Shown here in pieces: positions 17,215-25,633 of a stretch of 49,528 nucleotides of DNA. The DNA is from Bacteroidales bacterium UBA7258 (GTDB lineage: Bacteria; Bacteroidota; Bacteroidia; Bacteroidales; UBA932), in assembly GCA_002472565.1 (NCBI GenBank), contig DKSK01000018.1:1-49528 (forward strand). Reading direction: 5' to 3'. The notes beneath the pieces are model-generated. The model did no database searches. It saw only the letters and a list, made by a program, of their open reading frames with translations, and was not told the origin of the DNA. How positions within the stretch are numbered: position 1 is the stretch's first letter; each line of letters begins with the position of its first letter. The position numbers were made by a program, and so were the translations under genes.

Positions 17215-17891
17215 TCCTGGCCCTCATCATAGTCTGCGCCCTCTCTCTGGGCTTTCTCTTCTGGGCATCCTACGATGTCGGCAGCCAGGTCTATGTCAAG
17301 ACCCTCTGCCGCGTAAAGACAGGAGAGAAGGTGGTCTATCTCACTTTCGACGACGGCCCCGCCGGAGAACAGACAGAGAAGGCCGTCTCCATTCTGAAGG
17401 AGCACGGAGCAAAGGCCGCCTTTTTCCTCATCGGCAGTAAAATCCCCGGGAATGAGGCCTTGCTCAAAAGACTGGCGGAGGAAGGTTTCACCTTAGGAAT
17501 CCACACGATGGAGCATAGCTGGCGCGGGCCTTTCGAAACCCCGGCCCGCATGGCCGCAGAACTGAAGGCCTGCTCGGACCTTATCGAGGCCGCGGCAGGA
17601 AGCAGGCCGAGATTTTACAGACCGCCTTTCGGGGTCACAAGCCCGCGGATAGCCAAGGCCCTCCGTCTGCTTGGCGAGACCCGTCCCCGGGCTATAGGCT
17701 GGACGGTGAGAACTTTTGACACGCGCAGGCCTGATGTGGAACATGTTTTGCGGAGACTTCGCCGTGGACTCAGACCCGGAGCTATCATCCTGATGCATGA
17801 GAAGATGCCGGGCTCGGAAAATTACGTTGAGGTTGTGCTGCGGTACCTTGAGACTCAAGGTTACCGCTGCGCCAGCCTCGCTGAGATTTGA
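17211..17891 (+). CDS. Membrane-anchored NodB-type polysaccharide deacetylase
   Basis: A carbohydrate esterase family 4 protein of 226 residues that removes N- or O-acetyl groups from sugars. One N-terminal membrane helix (about 2-20) anchors a NodB domain facing the periplasm. The catalytic motifs are intact: TFDDGP with Asp47 and Asp48, metal ligands His98 and His102 in HTMEH, RPPFG (about 141) and a final LMHE block. The start overlaps the ketosynthase stop by 4 bases (ATGA), so translation is likely coupled. A deacetylase is not a core aryl polyene gene; a glycosylated lipid head group is a plausible substrate given the GT2 gene downstream. Confidence 0.87.
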   Translation: MILALIIVCALSLGFLFWASYDVGSQVYVKTLCRVKTGEKVVYLTFDDGPAGEQTEKAVSILKEHGAKAAFFLIGSKIPGNEALLKRLAEEGFTLGIHTMEHSWRGPFETPARMAAELKACSDLIEAAAGSRPRFYRPPFGVTSPRIAKALRLLGETRPRAIGWTVRTFDTRRPDVEHVLRRLRRGLRPGAIILMHEKMPGSENYVEVVLRYLETQGYRCASLAEI

Positions 17892-17893
17892 AG

Positions 17894-18520
17894 ATGATGA
17901 AGAAATTGATAATGATGTTGGGGGCGGCGCTCCTTTCTTTGGCCGCCTATGCCGGGGACTTCACCGCGATGCGTGACCCTTCGGCGTTCAGACGTATGCT
18001 CTCGGAGAAAACAGAAGCTGAGTCTTCCATAGACTGCCGTTTCTCCCAGACGAAATATCTTAGCGTTTTCAGCGAGAAGGTAGTCTCGAAAGGTAGATTC
18101 TGCTTTGACAGGGGAGATGTAGCCCTGCTCTACGACTCCGGTTACCAGATAATCATCGCAGGCACCAAGCTCAAGACCCTCGCCGACGGCAAGACTTCCG
18201 TGGTGAACCTCGGGGGCAACCCTGTCATGGGACAGATGAAATCCCTTCTCTCGGCCACAATGGCTGGAGACCTCGACCGTCTCGGGTCTTCCTATAGGCT
18301 TGATTACCAGGAATCCTCGAAAGAATATCTGGTGAAGTTGAAGCCCTCTTCTCCTTCGCTCCAGTCCTACATCGCCTCCATGGACATATATTTCGACAAG
18401 GCAGATTGCTCAGTCAACAGGCTTGTCATCCATGAGAACGCTTCGGATTACACCAGTTATGACTTCAGCTCAAAAAAGTTCAATACCAAGATAGATGAGA
18501 AGATTTTCAGCATTCATTAG
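17894..18520 (+). CDS. LolA-like outer-membrane lipid carrier protein
   Basis: A periplasmic protein of about 208 residues with a signal peptide (cleavage near AYAGDF) and the half-barrel pattern of the LolA/LolB fold (CRFSQTKYLSVFSEKVVSKGRF, then DIYFDKADCSVNRLVI near the end). Homologues in aryl polyene clusters are thought to ferry the lipid product across the periplasm. The TTG at 17888 is possible, but the ATG at 17894, three bases after the previous stop, gives a cleaner signal peptide. It is followed by the exporter genes, consistent with a cluster-specific export route and not general lipoprotein trafficking. Confidence 0.78.
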   Translation: MMKKLIMMLGAALLSLAAYAGDFTAMRDPSAFRRMLSEKTEAESSIDCRFSQTKYLSVFSEKVVSKGRFCFDRGDVALLYDSGYQIIIAGTKLKTLADGKTSVVNLGGNPVMGQMKSLLSATMAGDLDRLGSSYRLDYQESSKEYLVKLKPSSPSLQSYIASMDIYFDKADCSVNRLVIHENASDYTSYDFSSKKFNTKIDEKIFSIH

Positions 18521-18881
18521 CATCCTGGTCCTTTCGGCCGTGCTCTCCGGCTGCTCGGTAGGGGTAAGCGTAATGCATTCCAGGTCCTCGGAGGTTCCGC
18601 AGGCCGTGGAGGGCGCCGACAATGTCGAGGACTTCAGCCTCAATCTCGGACGCCGCCGCTCCCTAAGCGGGACCCTTGTCTCAAAACCGGTCGAGGGAGG
18701 CTTCAGGGCCGTGGGCATGTCTCGCTTCGGCATGAGCCTCTTCGACATCACTGTCTACCGGGATTCCTACGAGGTCAATTCCTGCGCCGACTTCCTGAAG
18801 AAACGCAAACTCATTGACAGCATAGCCTCCTCCCTGAGGAAACACTTGATGGACAAATACATAAGCTCGTACTCAATATAG
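18495..18881 (+). CDS. Small cluster-associated lipoprotein
   Basis: A 128-residue predicted lipoprotein: the signal sequence ends in the lipobox LSGC, with Cys20 as lipidation site. It overlaps the LolA-like gene by 26 bases. I do not recognise a named domain with certainty. The pattern FGMSLFDITVYRDS recalls DUF3261 lipoproteins that occur next to LolA and MMPL genes in aryl polyene clusters, where they might form an outer-membrane receptor like LolB. That comparison is from memory of the gene order and is tentative. Confidence 0.65.
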   Translation: MRRFSAFISILVLSAVLSGCSVGVSVMHSRSSEVPQAVEGADNVEDFSLNLGRRRSLSGTLVSKPVEGGFRAVGMSRFGMSLFDITVYRDSYEVNSCADFLKKRKLIDSIASSLRKHLMDKYISSYSI

Positions 18882-20084
18882 TTGGACCAGAGTCTTGACA
18901 TAAGAGAAAGAAGCCGCAGGGACGGGGTGGCCGTGGTCATTCCGACCTACGGCAACGCCTCCACCATCGCTTCAGTCGTGAATGAAGTCCTCGAAGGCTA
19001 TTGCTGGAACGTCATAGTCGTGAATGATGGCAGCACCGACTCGACGGCCGAAATTCTCGCCTCCTTCAAGGACAAGATCACCGTCCTGACCCATCCCGTC
19101 AACTGGGGCAAAGGCGCGGCGCTCCGCAACGGCCTGCAAAAGGCCCTGGAGCAGGGCTGGCGCTATGCCATCTGCCTCGATGCCGACGGACAGCATTTTC
19201 CTTCGGATATCCCGGCCTTTCTGGACGCAATCGAGCAGTCGCCCGACAGCCTCATCGTTGGAGTAAGGAATCTCACCGCGGACGGAATGCCTCGCAAGAA
19301 CACTTTCGCGAACCGCTTCAGCAATTTCTGGTACCGCCTCTTCACCGGCCACAAACTGGCCGACACCCAGTCGGGCTTCAGGCTCTATCCTCTTCTGGCC
19401 ATGAACCTTGAAGATCCTCGTTTCACGGACAAATACGAGTTCGAACTCGAAGCCATAGTCTTCGCTTCATGGGACCATATCCGCGTCGAGGGTATTCCTG
19501 TCCATGTCAAGTACCTTCCCCAGAAGGAGCGGGTCAGCCATTTCCGTCCTTTCAGGGACTTCATGAGGATCAGCCTTTTCAACACCTGTGTCCTCTTCTA
19601 CTGCTTTTTCTGGCGCTGGCCTTATAAATTTTTCAGGGCGCTGAACCACAGGAGAATCAAGATGTTTATCGACAAGCACATTGTCCATGCCCCCGATACC
19701 AATTTCGAACTCTCGCTAGCCGTGGGCCTTGGCGTCTTTGTCGGCATACTTCCGATCTGGGGTTTTCAGATGGTGGTGGCTTACTTTCTTGCTTCGGCTA
19801 CGAGGCTCAATAAGATAGCTATGCTGACAGCCTCCAATATCAGCATCGCGCCCCTCGCGCCCTTCATCATTTTCGCCAGCTATTGGACCGGCTGCCAGGT
19901 GATGGGGACGCCGCTGATCTTCTCCCCGGATGATTTTACCGCGCAGGATGCCGGCCAGGCCCTTGTACAGTACCTCATCGGCGCCGGAGTACTTGCCTTG
20001 GCCGCCGGACTTTCCTTCGGTCTTCTGACCTGGCTGGTCTTGAGTCTCTGCGGCCGCAAAGTTTCCGACAGATACAAGAAATAG
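18882..20084 (+). CDS. GT2 glycosyltransferase with C-terminal DUF2062 membrane domain
   Basis: A 400-residue inner-membrane protein. The N-terminal domain is a dolichol-phosphate-mannose-synthase-like family 2 glycosyltransferase: VVIPTYGNAS (about 14), DGSTD (about 48), LDADGQH (about 98) and the acceptor-site segment DTQSGFRLYP. After about residue 250 come helices typical of DUF2062 (SLAVGLGVFVGILPIWGFQM). It starts with TTG directly after the preceding stop; no ATG precedes the first conserved strand. It probably glycosylates the lipid product or a lipid carrier. The same two-domain protein is common in aryl polyene-like clusters of Bacteroidetes. Confidence 0.82.
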   Translation: MDQSLDIRERSRRDGVAVVIPTYGNASTIASVVNEVLEGYCWNVIVVNDGSTDSTAEILASFKDKITVLTHPVNWGKGAALRNGLQKALEQGWRYAICLDADGQHFPSDIPAFLDAIEQSPDSLIVGVRNLTADGMPRKNTFANRFSNFWYRLFTGHKLADTQSGFRLYPLLAMNLEDPRFTDKYEFELEAIVFASWDHIRVEGIPVHVKYLPQKERVSHFRPFRDFMRISLFNTCVLFYCFFWRWPYKFFRALNHRRIKMFIDKHIVHAPDTNFELSLAVGLGVFVGILPIWGFQMVVAYFLASATRLNKIAMLTASNISIAPLAPFIIFASYWTGCQVMGTPLIFSPDDFTAQDAGQALVQYLIGAGVLALAAGLSFGLLTWLVLSLCGRKVSDRYKK

Positions 20085-20088
20085 GTAC

Positions 20089-23000
20089 ATGGGCAGTCTC
20101 TCCATATCTATCTATCGCTTCTTCCGCCGCAACAGGCTCCTCTTCTGGACCTTGCTGACGGCTTCGGTGCTCATCCTCGCCTTCATGGCGTCAAGAATCA
20201 AGATAGAAGAGAACCTGACCGCGTTCTACCCAAAAACGGAAGGAGGCGAAAACGTCACGGATGTCTTCACCAACATGAAGACAAGCAACAGATTCATAGT
20301 GATGTTCTCTGACAGAGACTCCTCTTCGGCGGACATCGACACTCTGCTATGCGCCGCGGACAGATTCAAAGAAATCTGCACGGGAGAAGGCGCGAAGGGG
20401 CTCGTAGAGTCATGCGAATCTTCCTTCGGCTCCTCCCAGGCCGGAGAACTCACATCTTTCGTCACGGCGAATCTCCCCATCTTCCTGGACTCAGCCCTCT
20501 TCGCCGCTCTCGACTCCTTGACAAGTCCAGAGGCGATTGCCTCGAGACTCGCCCGCGACAAGCGTACCCTTCTTTCCCCGATCGGCTTTGCCACCAAGGA
20601 TGCGGTCATGGCGGACCCGCTCGGCCTCTCGTCGGGAGTCCTTGGCAAGACTGCGGAGCTCAGCGTTGATTCCGACTATAAGCTGGATTACGGCCACGTC
20701 TTCACTTCAGACGGAAAGACCCTGCTCGTCTTCGTGGGACCCTCCGCCAAGAGCGGCGACATGGGCAGGAACGATGAGGTGGTGACCTTCGTGGAGAGTG
20801 CCCTGGACAGTCTGAGGGCGGAGTATCCCGGCATAGAGACGACTTATTTCGGGGGTCCCGCGGTGGCGGTCTACAATTCCAGGCAGATAAAGAAAGACAC
20901 CCTGCTGACCTCGATTATCGCCCTGCTTGTAATCACCATATTCATCCTCATGGTTTTCAAGCAGAAGCGCTCAATCTTCCTGATTCTGCTCCCCGTCGCC
21001 TACGGCAGCCTCTTCGGCCTCGCCGTCATAGCCATGGTCAAAGGCAGCGTCTCGGGCATAGCCGTCGGAGCCAGTTCAGCCATCATGGGCATAGCCCTGA
21101 GCTATTCCATCCATATGCTGGCCCATCTTAACCATGTCACTTCCATAGAACAGCTCCTTGAGGATCTCGCCGGCTCCATGACAGTCGGGGCTTTCACTAC
21201 GATAGGAGCCTTCTTCGGCCTGCTCTTCACCTCCTCCAATCTTCTGCATGACTTCGGCCTCTTCGCCTCCTTCATGCTGGCCGGCACTACCATCTTCTGT
21301 CTTGTCTTCCTGCCTCAATTGCTCCGGGCCAGGCCTGATGTCAAGGAAGGACGCATCCTGAGGGCCATTGACAGTTTCAGTTCCATCCATTTCGAGAAGA
21401 AGAAGCTGCTTGTCCTCTTCCTCTCCATCCTTTTTATCGTATGCTGTTTCAATTGCGGCAGGGTCGGTTTCGACAGCGACATGAGCAAACTGAACTGGTG
21501 GGAACCGAAACTCAAGGCGGCGGAAGAGCGGCTGGAAGCATCCTCCGACAAGGACTACAAGAACGTCCTTTTCGTGAGCGTCGGGACGAATTCGGACGAG
21601 GCCGCGGCGCAGTACGCCAAGACAAACGCCTTGCTTTCAAGTCTTATGGAGGAGGGAAGGCTGGAGTCCTGGTCCAACGCCTCGGCCTTCGCCGTAGGGG
21701 AGACCGAACAGAGGAGAAGGATAGAGCGCTGGAAAGCCTACTGGTCGGACGCTAAGGCGGAAGAAGTGGCCTCAGAATTACGGGAGGCCGGAAGAGCCGA
21801 GGGCTTCAGACCCGATGCCTTCGACTCTTTCATCGCACTCCTCACCAAGGACTACCGTCCGCTTGACCTTTTTGCGGAAGGAGCCGTGCCCGAGGCCCTC
21901 GGAACATTCTTCTCCCGTTCAGAGAAGAACGACATGCTGGTCTCTCAGGCCCGCATTCCGGTGGCCGACAGGGAGAGTATCTACGCTCTGTTCGGTGCCG
22001 ACAAAAATCTCGTCGTCTTCGACCAGGGCTGGTTCGTCAACAAGGCCGCAAGCACGATAAACGATGACTTCAATTTCATCCTCTGGTTTTCGTCCCTGCT
22101 CATATTCATAGTTCTGTGTGTAAGTTACGGAAGGTTGGAACTCGCCCTCCTATCTTTCCTGCCCATGGCCATATCATGGATCATCATCACGGGCTCCATG
22201 GCCATCCTGGGGATAAAATTCAACATCGTCAGCATTATCCTCTCGACCTTCATCTTCGGCATGGGCGATGACTTCAGCATCTTCATCCTGGACGGCCTGC
22301 TGAGCCGTTACAAAAGCGGAAAAGACCTCCTTCCTTCGCACAAGTCGGCCATCTTCTTTTCGACCTTCACCCTGATCGTCGGTATAGGCGTCCTCATCTT
22401 CGCGAAGCATCCGGCCCTACATTCCCTGGCCGTCATGACCATCCTCGGCATGCTGGCCGTCGTGCTGTCAGGCTATATAGTCGAGCCTCTGATCTTCTGG
22501 TGGATGGCCTTCAGACCGCTTGAGAAGGGGATGCCTCCTTTCACCATCACGACTCTTCTCGCCGACCTCGTAGGCTTCGGCACCTATGTCGTAGCGAGCA
22601 TTCTCACCGCTCTCTTCCTGATCCTTCTCCTGCCTTTCGGCAGAAAAGTCCGCGAGGAAGGCGGAGCCCGTCTTGCCCACATCCTCAGCAAGGGTATCAA
22701 GGCGGCCTTCTTCTGGGTCGGAACAGTCAGGCTGGGCGAGACGCCGGACAAGAAGAAGCCAGCCATCTACATAGCCAACCATCAGAGTTCCATCGACATA
22801 GTGGAGTTCCTCTCAGAACATCCGAAGATAAAGCTCATGACGGCCCATTGGGTCCAGAACTATCCTGTCTACGGGCAGGTCATCCGGCTGATCGGCTATT
22901 ACGACAAGTCCAAGGGGATAGAGGCCCAGATGGAAAAAATAAGGAAGGACCTCGAAAACGGCTGGTCTGTGCTCATCTTCCCTGAGGGGACGAGATCGCA

Positions 23001-23922
23001 GGACGGAAGCATCGGCCGTTTCCATAAGGGCGCCTTCTATCTTTCCATGGCCACGGGCTTCCCTGTGCGTCCTGCCGTTACCTACGGTAATTGTCTTGTT
23101 ATGCCTAAGGCGATGCCGGCGAATGTAGGAAGGGGAACGGTGGCGCTTAAATATCTGCCGGAAATCTTGCCGACGCAATTCTCTACTTATCAGGAGTTTG
23201 CCAAATACGCCGAGGCGCTTTTCAAGTCCGAGCACGCGGCCCTGAAAGCTCGTTTCACTTCTCCCGAAAATTCTTGGTTCCGCTTCGCTCTCTGCCGCAA
23301 CTACATCTACAAAGGGCCTGTGGTTGAATGGTATGTCAGGGTGAAGACAGCCATGGAGCATGACTACTCCTTCTTCAACGAGGTGATTCCATCGGACGCC
23401 CACGTAACCGACCTCGGATGCGGGATGGGCCAGTTGGATTTCATGCTCTCGCTATATTCTCCCGATAGAAGAGTCCACGGAATAGACTATGATGCCGACA
23501 AAATTGCTATAGCCTCCCATGGCTGGCTCATGGCCCGCTGTCCCCGTCTGAGTTTCGAGGAGGCAGACGCCATGTCAGCCGAGCTTCCGGAAAGCGATGT
23601 CTTCGTGATCAGCGACATGCTCCATTATCTCAAGCCTGAAGACCAGCAGACCCTGATCCGCCGCTGTGCCGAGCGTCTTGCCGAGGGCGGTATGATCCTC
23701 CTCCGTGACGGGAACGATGAAGATAAAGCCGGGCAGAAGATGACTGACTTTACGGAAGTGCTCTCTACCAAGATCTTCCGTTTCAATAAAACGGTCGGAG
23801 CTCTCTCCTTCACCGGAGAGAGCGAGCTAAGGCACCTCGCCTCTTCCTGTGGTCTCTCATTCAGCCACAGGGCCAGCGACAAGCTCACCTCCAACACATT
23901 TTTCATATTGAGGAAATCATGA
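20089..23922 (+). CDS. Trifunctional MMPL exporter / lysophospholipid acyltransferase / SAM methyltransferase
   Basis: A 1277-residue fusion. Residues about 1-850 are an RND/MMPL transporter: one helix at the N-terminus, a periplasmic loop, a helix bundle (about 265-430), a second periplasmic loop and a second bundle (about 660-850, with FGMGDDFSIFILDG). Residues about 870-1060 are a PlsC-type acyltransferase with NHQSSID (HX4D, about 897) and FPEGTRS (about 964). Residues about 1090-1277 are a methyltransferase with the SAM loop DLGCGMGQ (about 1106). The family is known as a fused trifunctional protein in Bacteroidetes. It joins transport of a lipid product with acylation and methylation at the membrane. 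Confidence 0.88.
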   Translation: MGSLSISIYRFFRRNRLLFWTLLTASVLILAFMASRIKIEENLTAFYPKTEGGENVTDVFTNMKTSNRFIVMFSDRDSSSADIDTLLCAADRFKEICTGEGAKGLVESCESSFGSSQAGELTSFVTANLPIFLDSALFAALDSLTSPEAIASRLARDKRTLLSPIGFATKDAVMADPLGLSSGVLGKTAELSVDSDYKLDYGHVFTSDGKTLLVFVGPSAKSGDMGRNDEVVTFVESALDSLRAEYPGIETTYFGGPAVAVYNSRQIKKDTLLTSIIALLVITIFILMVFKQKRSIFLILLPVAYGSLFGLAVIAMVKGSVSGIAVGASSAIMGIALSYSIHMLAHLNHVTSIEQLLEDLAGSMTVGAFTTIGAFFGLLFTSSNLLHDFGLFASFMLAGTTIFCLVFLPQLLRARPDVKEGRILRAIDSFSSIHFEKKKLLVLFLSILFIVCCFNCGRVGFDSDMSKLNWWEPKLKAAEERLEASSDKDYKNVLFVSVGTNSDEAAAQYAKTNALLSSLMEEGRLESWSNASAFAVGETEQRRRIERWKAYWSDAKAEEVASELREAGRAEGFRPDAFDSFIALLTKDYRPLDLFAEGAVPEALGTFFSRSEKNDMLVSQARIPVADRESIYALFGADKNLVVFDQGWFVNKAASTINDDFNFILWFSSLLIFIVLCVSYGRLELALLSFLPMAISWIIITGSMAILGIKFNIVSIILSTFIFGMGDDFSIFILDGLLSRYKSGKDLLPSHKSAIFFSTFTLIVGIGVLIFAKHPALHSLAVMTILGMLAVVLSGYIVEPLIFWWMAFRPLEKGMPPFTITTLLADLVGFGTYVVASILTALFLILLLPFGRKVREEGGARLAHILSKGIKAAFFWVGTVRLGETPDKKKPAIYIANHQSSIDIVEFLSEHPKIKLMTAHWVQNYPVYGQVIRLIGYYDKSKGIEAQMEKIRKDLENGWSVLIFPEGTRSQDGSIGRFHKGAFYLSMATGFPVRPAVTYGNCLVMPKAMPANVGRGTVALKYLPEILPTQFSTYQEFAKYAEALFKSEHAALKARFTSPENSWFRFALCRNYIYKGPVVEWYVRVKTAMEHDYSFFNEVIPSDAHVTDLGCGMGQLDFMLSLYSPDRRVHGIDYDADKIAIASHGWLMARCPRLSFEEADAMSAELPESDVFVISDMLHYLKPEDQQTLIRRCAERLAEGGMILLRDGNDEDKAGQKMTDFTEVLSTKIFRFNKTVGALSFTGESELRHLASSCGLSFSHRASDKLTSNTFFILRKS

Positions 23923-23941
23923 ATTTTATAATGAGGAAATC

Positions 23942-25633
23942 ATGAAAGTCCTGAAAATCATATCGAAGTCCCTTTTCTGGCTTTTTGTCATCCTCTTGGG
24001 CCTCTTCTCCCTGGCTTTCCTCTGCTGCGTCTGTCTTTACCGAAGCGCAGACTATATGGAGCCTCAAATCAGCCTCAGCCCGGACAAGGCAGTGGTGACA
24101 GACAGCCTGCGCACCTACAAGGACGACTGGCTCCGCCGCTCAGAGACCGGCCTCTGGGAAATGAAGCTTTCCGGCGGCCCCATCGAGAGGGGAGAGGCCT
24201 TCGGGAAAATGGCCGGAGACCTCCTCTACCGCCAGGAAGAGGTCTTCGTCGATCAGCTCCATCGTTATGTGCCAGACTCGTCCTATTTTTCTTTTCTCCA
24301 CAAGGCCACGGTGATCTTTGACAGGCGGCTCGCTCGCAACGTGCCCGAAGAATACCGCAAGGAAATCAAGGCCATGTCCGAGTTCTGCACCCATGATTTC
24401 GATGTCTTTGGCAATCCTTACGAGCGTCAGCTCCAGTACCATTCCGCCCATGACATCGGCCACGCCATGCAGGATTATATGCTCGTGGGCTGCACTTCTT
24501 TCGGGGTCTGGGACGGGGCCTCGAAGGATTCGTCTCTTCTTATCGGCCGTAATTTTGATTTTTACGTCAGCGATGCCTTTGCGGAGAATAAAATCGTGAT
24601 GTTCTTCGAGCCTTCGGAGGGCCACAAGTTCGCCTCTGTAAGCTGGCCGGGGATGATAGGCGTTCTTTCGGGAATGAATGACGCTGGACTGACGGTCTGC
24701 CTTCTGGCTTCAAAGTATGAGCCGCCTCATTCTGGGACGACCCCGGTCTCCATTCTTGCGAGGGAGATTCTGCAATACGCCTCGACTATTTCCGAGGCCT
24801 ACGAGATTGCGGAATCCCGCAAGACCTTCGTCTGCGAAAATATCCTCATCGGCTCCAGCCGGGATGGCCGTGCCGCCGTAATCGAGAAGACTCCTTCTCA
24901 TATAGACCTCTACGACGTAGCTCAGGAAGAAGGCCTCCGAAAGGATCGCATAGTTTGTACAAATCATTATCAGTCTGAGTCTTTCCGCTATAAAAAGGCC
25001 AACATTGAAAATCTCCGTTCTTCTGACAGCGGTTTCCGTTTCAGGAGGGTTGAGGAATTGCTTGATTCTCTCGGCCCTGCCGGGCCTTCCGAAGCGGCCT
25101 TTATACTCCGAGACATGAAGGGACCTCGGGGAACGGATCTGGGTCTGTGCAACGACCTCTCCGTCAACCAGGCCATAGCCCACCATTCTGTGATTTTCCA
25201 GCCCGGGAAACTGCGGATGTATGTATCGACTTCTCCATGGCAGTTCGGAAAGTATGTCTGCTATGACCTCGCGAAAGTCTTCTCTGATTCGCTTGATTAT
25301 CATTCCGAGATCTATTCTGATACCCTTGCCCGGGACAGCGCCGCCTTCTCCTCCGGGCTTGTCGGCCGCATCCTGAAATACAAGGCCATGACCGCCCGTA
25401 TCCGGGCCGACTCCGCCATCACCGAGAGCTTCCTTCATGAATACGAAGCCGTGAATCCGAATTATTACGGGACCTATCTCAACGTGGGCGACTATCTTTT
25501 GCGCCATGGCTCCGACCCTTGCCCAAGTTGGGAAAAAGCCATAAATTTACAAGCTAAGCCATCAGAGTCTGAGGCAATCAGACAGAAACTCTCTAAATAC
25601 AAAAACAAGCATAGACATGGAAAAGCATCCTGA
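23942..25633 (+). CDS. C45 family autoproteolytic acyltransferase/hydrolase
   Basis: An N-terminal-nucleophile hydrolase of 563 residues related to isopenicillin N acyltransferase and phospholipase B-like proteins. A membrane helix at about residues 8-32 anchors it in the inner membrane facing outward. The predicted nucleophile is Cys184 in the motif VGCTSFGVW, followed by the family's GRNFDF. By analogy, cleavage before this cysteine would yield an alpha and a beta chain. Such enzymes form or break amide bonds between acyl chains and amino groups. In this operon it could conjugate the polyketide-like acid to an amine or release it. The start follows the fusion gene by 19 bases. Confidence 0.8.
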   Translation: MKVLKIISKSLFWLFVILLGLFSLAFLCCVCLYRSADYMEPQISLSPDKAVVTDSLRTYKDDWLRRSETGLWEMKLSGGPIERGEAFGKMAGDLLYRQEEVFVDQLHRYVPDSSYFSFLHKATVIFDRRLARNVPEEYRKEIKAMSEFCTHDFDVFGNPYERQLQYHSAHDIGHAMQDYMLVGCTSFGVWDGASKDSSLLIGRNFDFYVSDAFAENKIVMFFEPSEGHKFASVSWPGMIGVLSGMNDAGLTVCLLASKYEPPHSGTTPVSILAREILQYASTISEAYEIAESRKTFVCENILIGSSRDGRAAVIEKTPSHIDLYDVAQEEGLRKDRIVCTNHYQSESFRYKKANIENLRSSDSGFRFRRVEELLDSLGPAGPSEAAFILRDMKGPRGTDLGLCNDLSVNQAIAHHSVIFQPGKLRMYVSTSPWQFGKYVCYDLAKVFSDSLDYHSEIYSDTLARDSAAFSSGLVGRILKYKAMTARIRADSAITESFLHEYEAVNPNYYGTYLNVGDYLLRHGSDPCPSWEKAINLQAKPSESEAIRQKLSKYKNKHRHGKAS

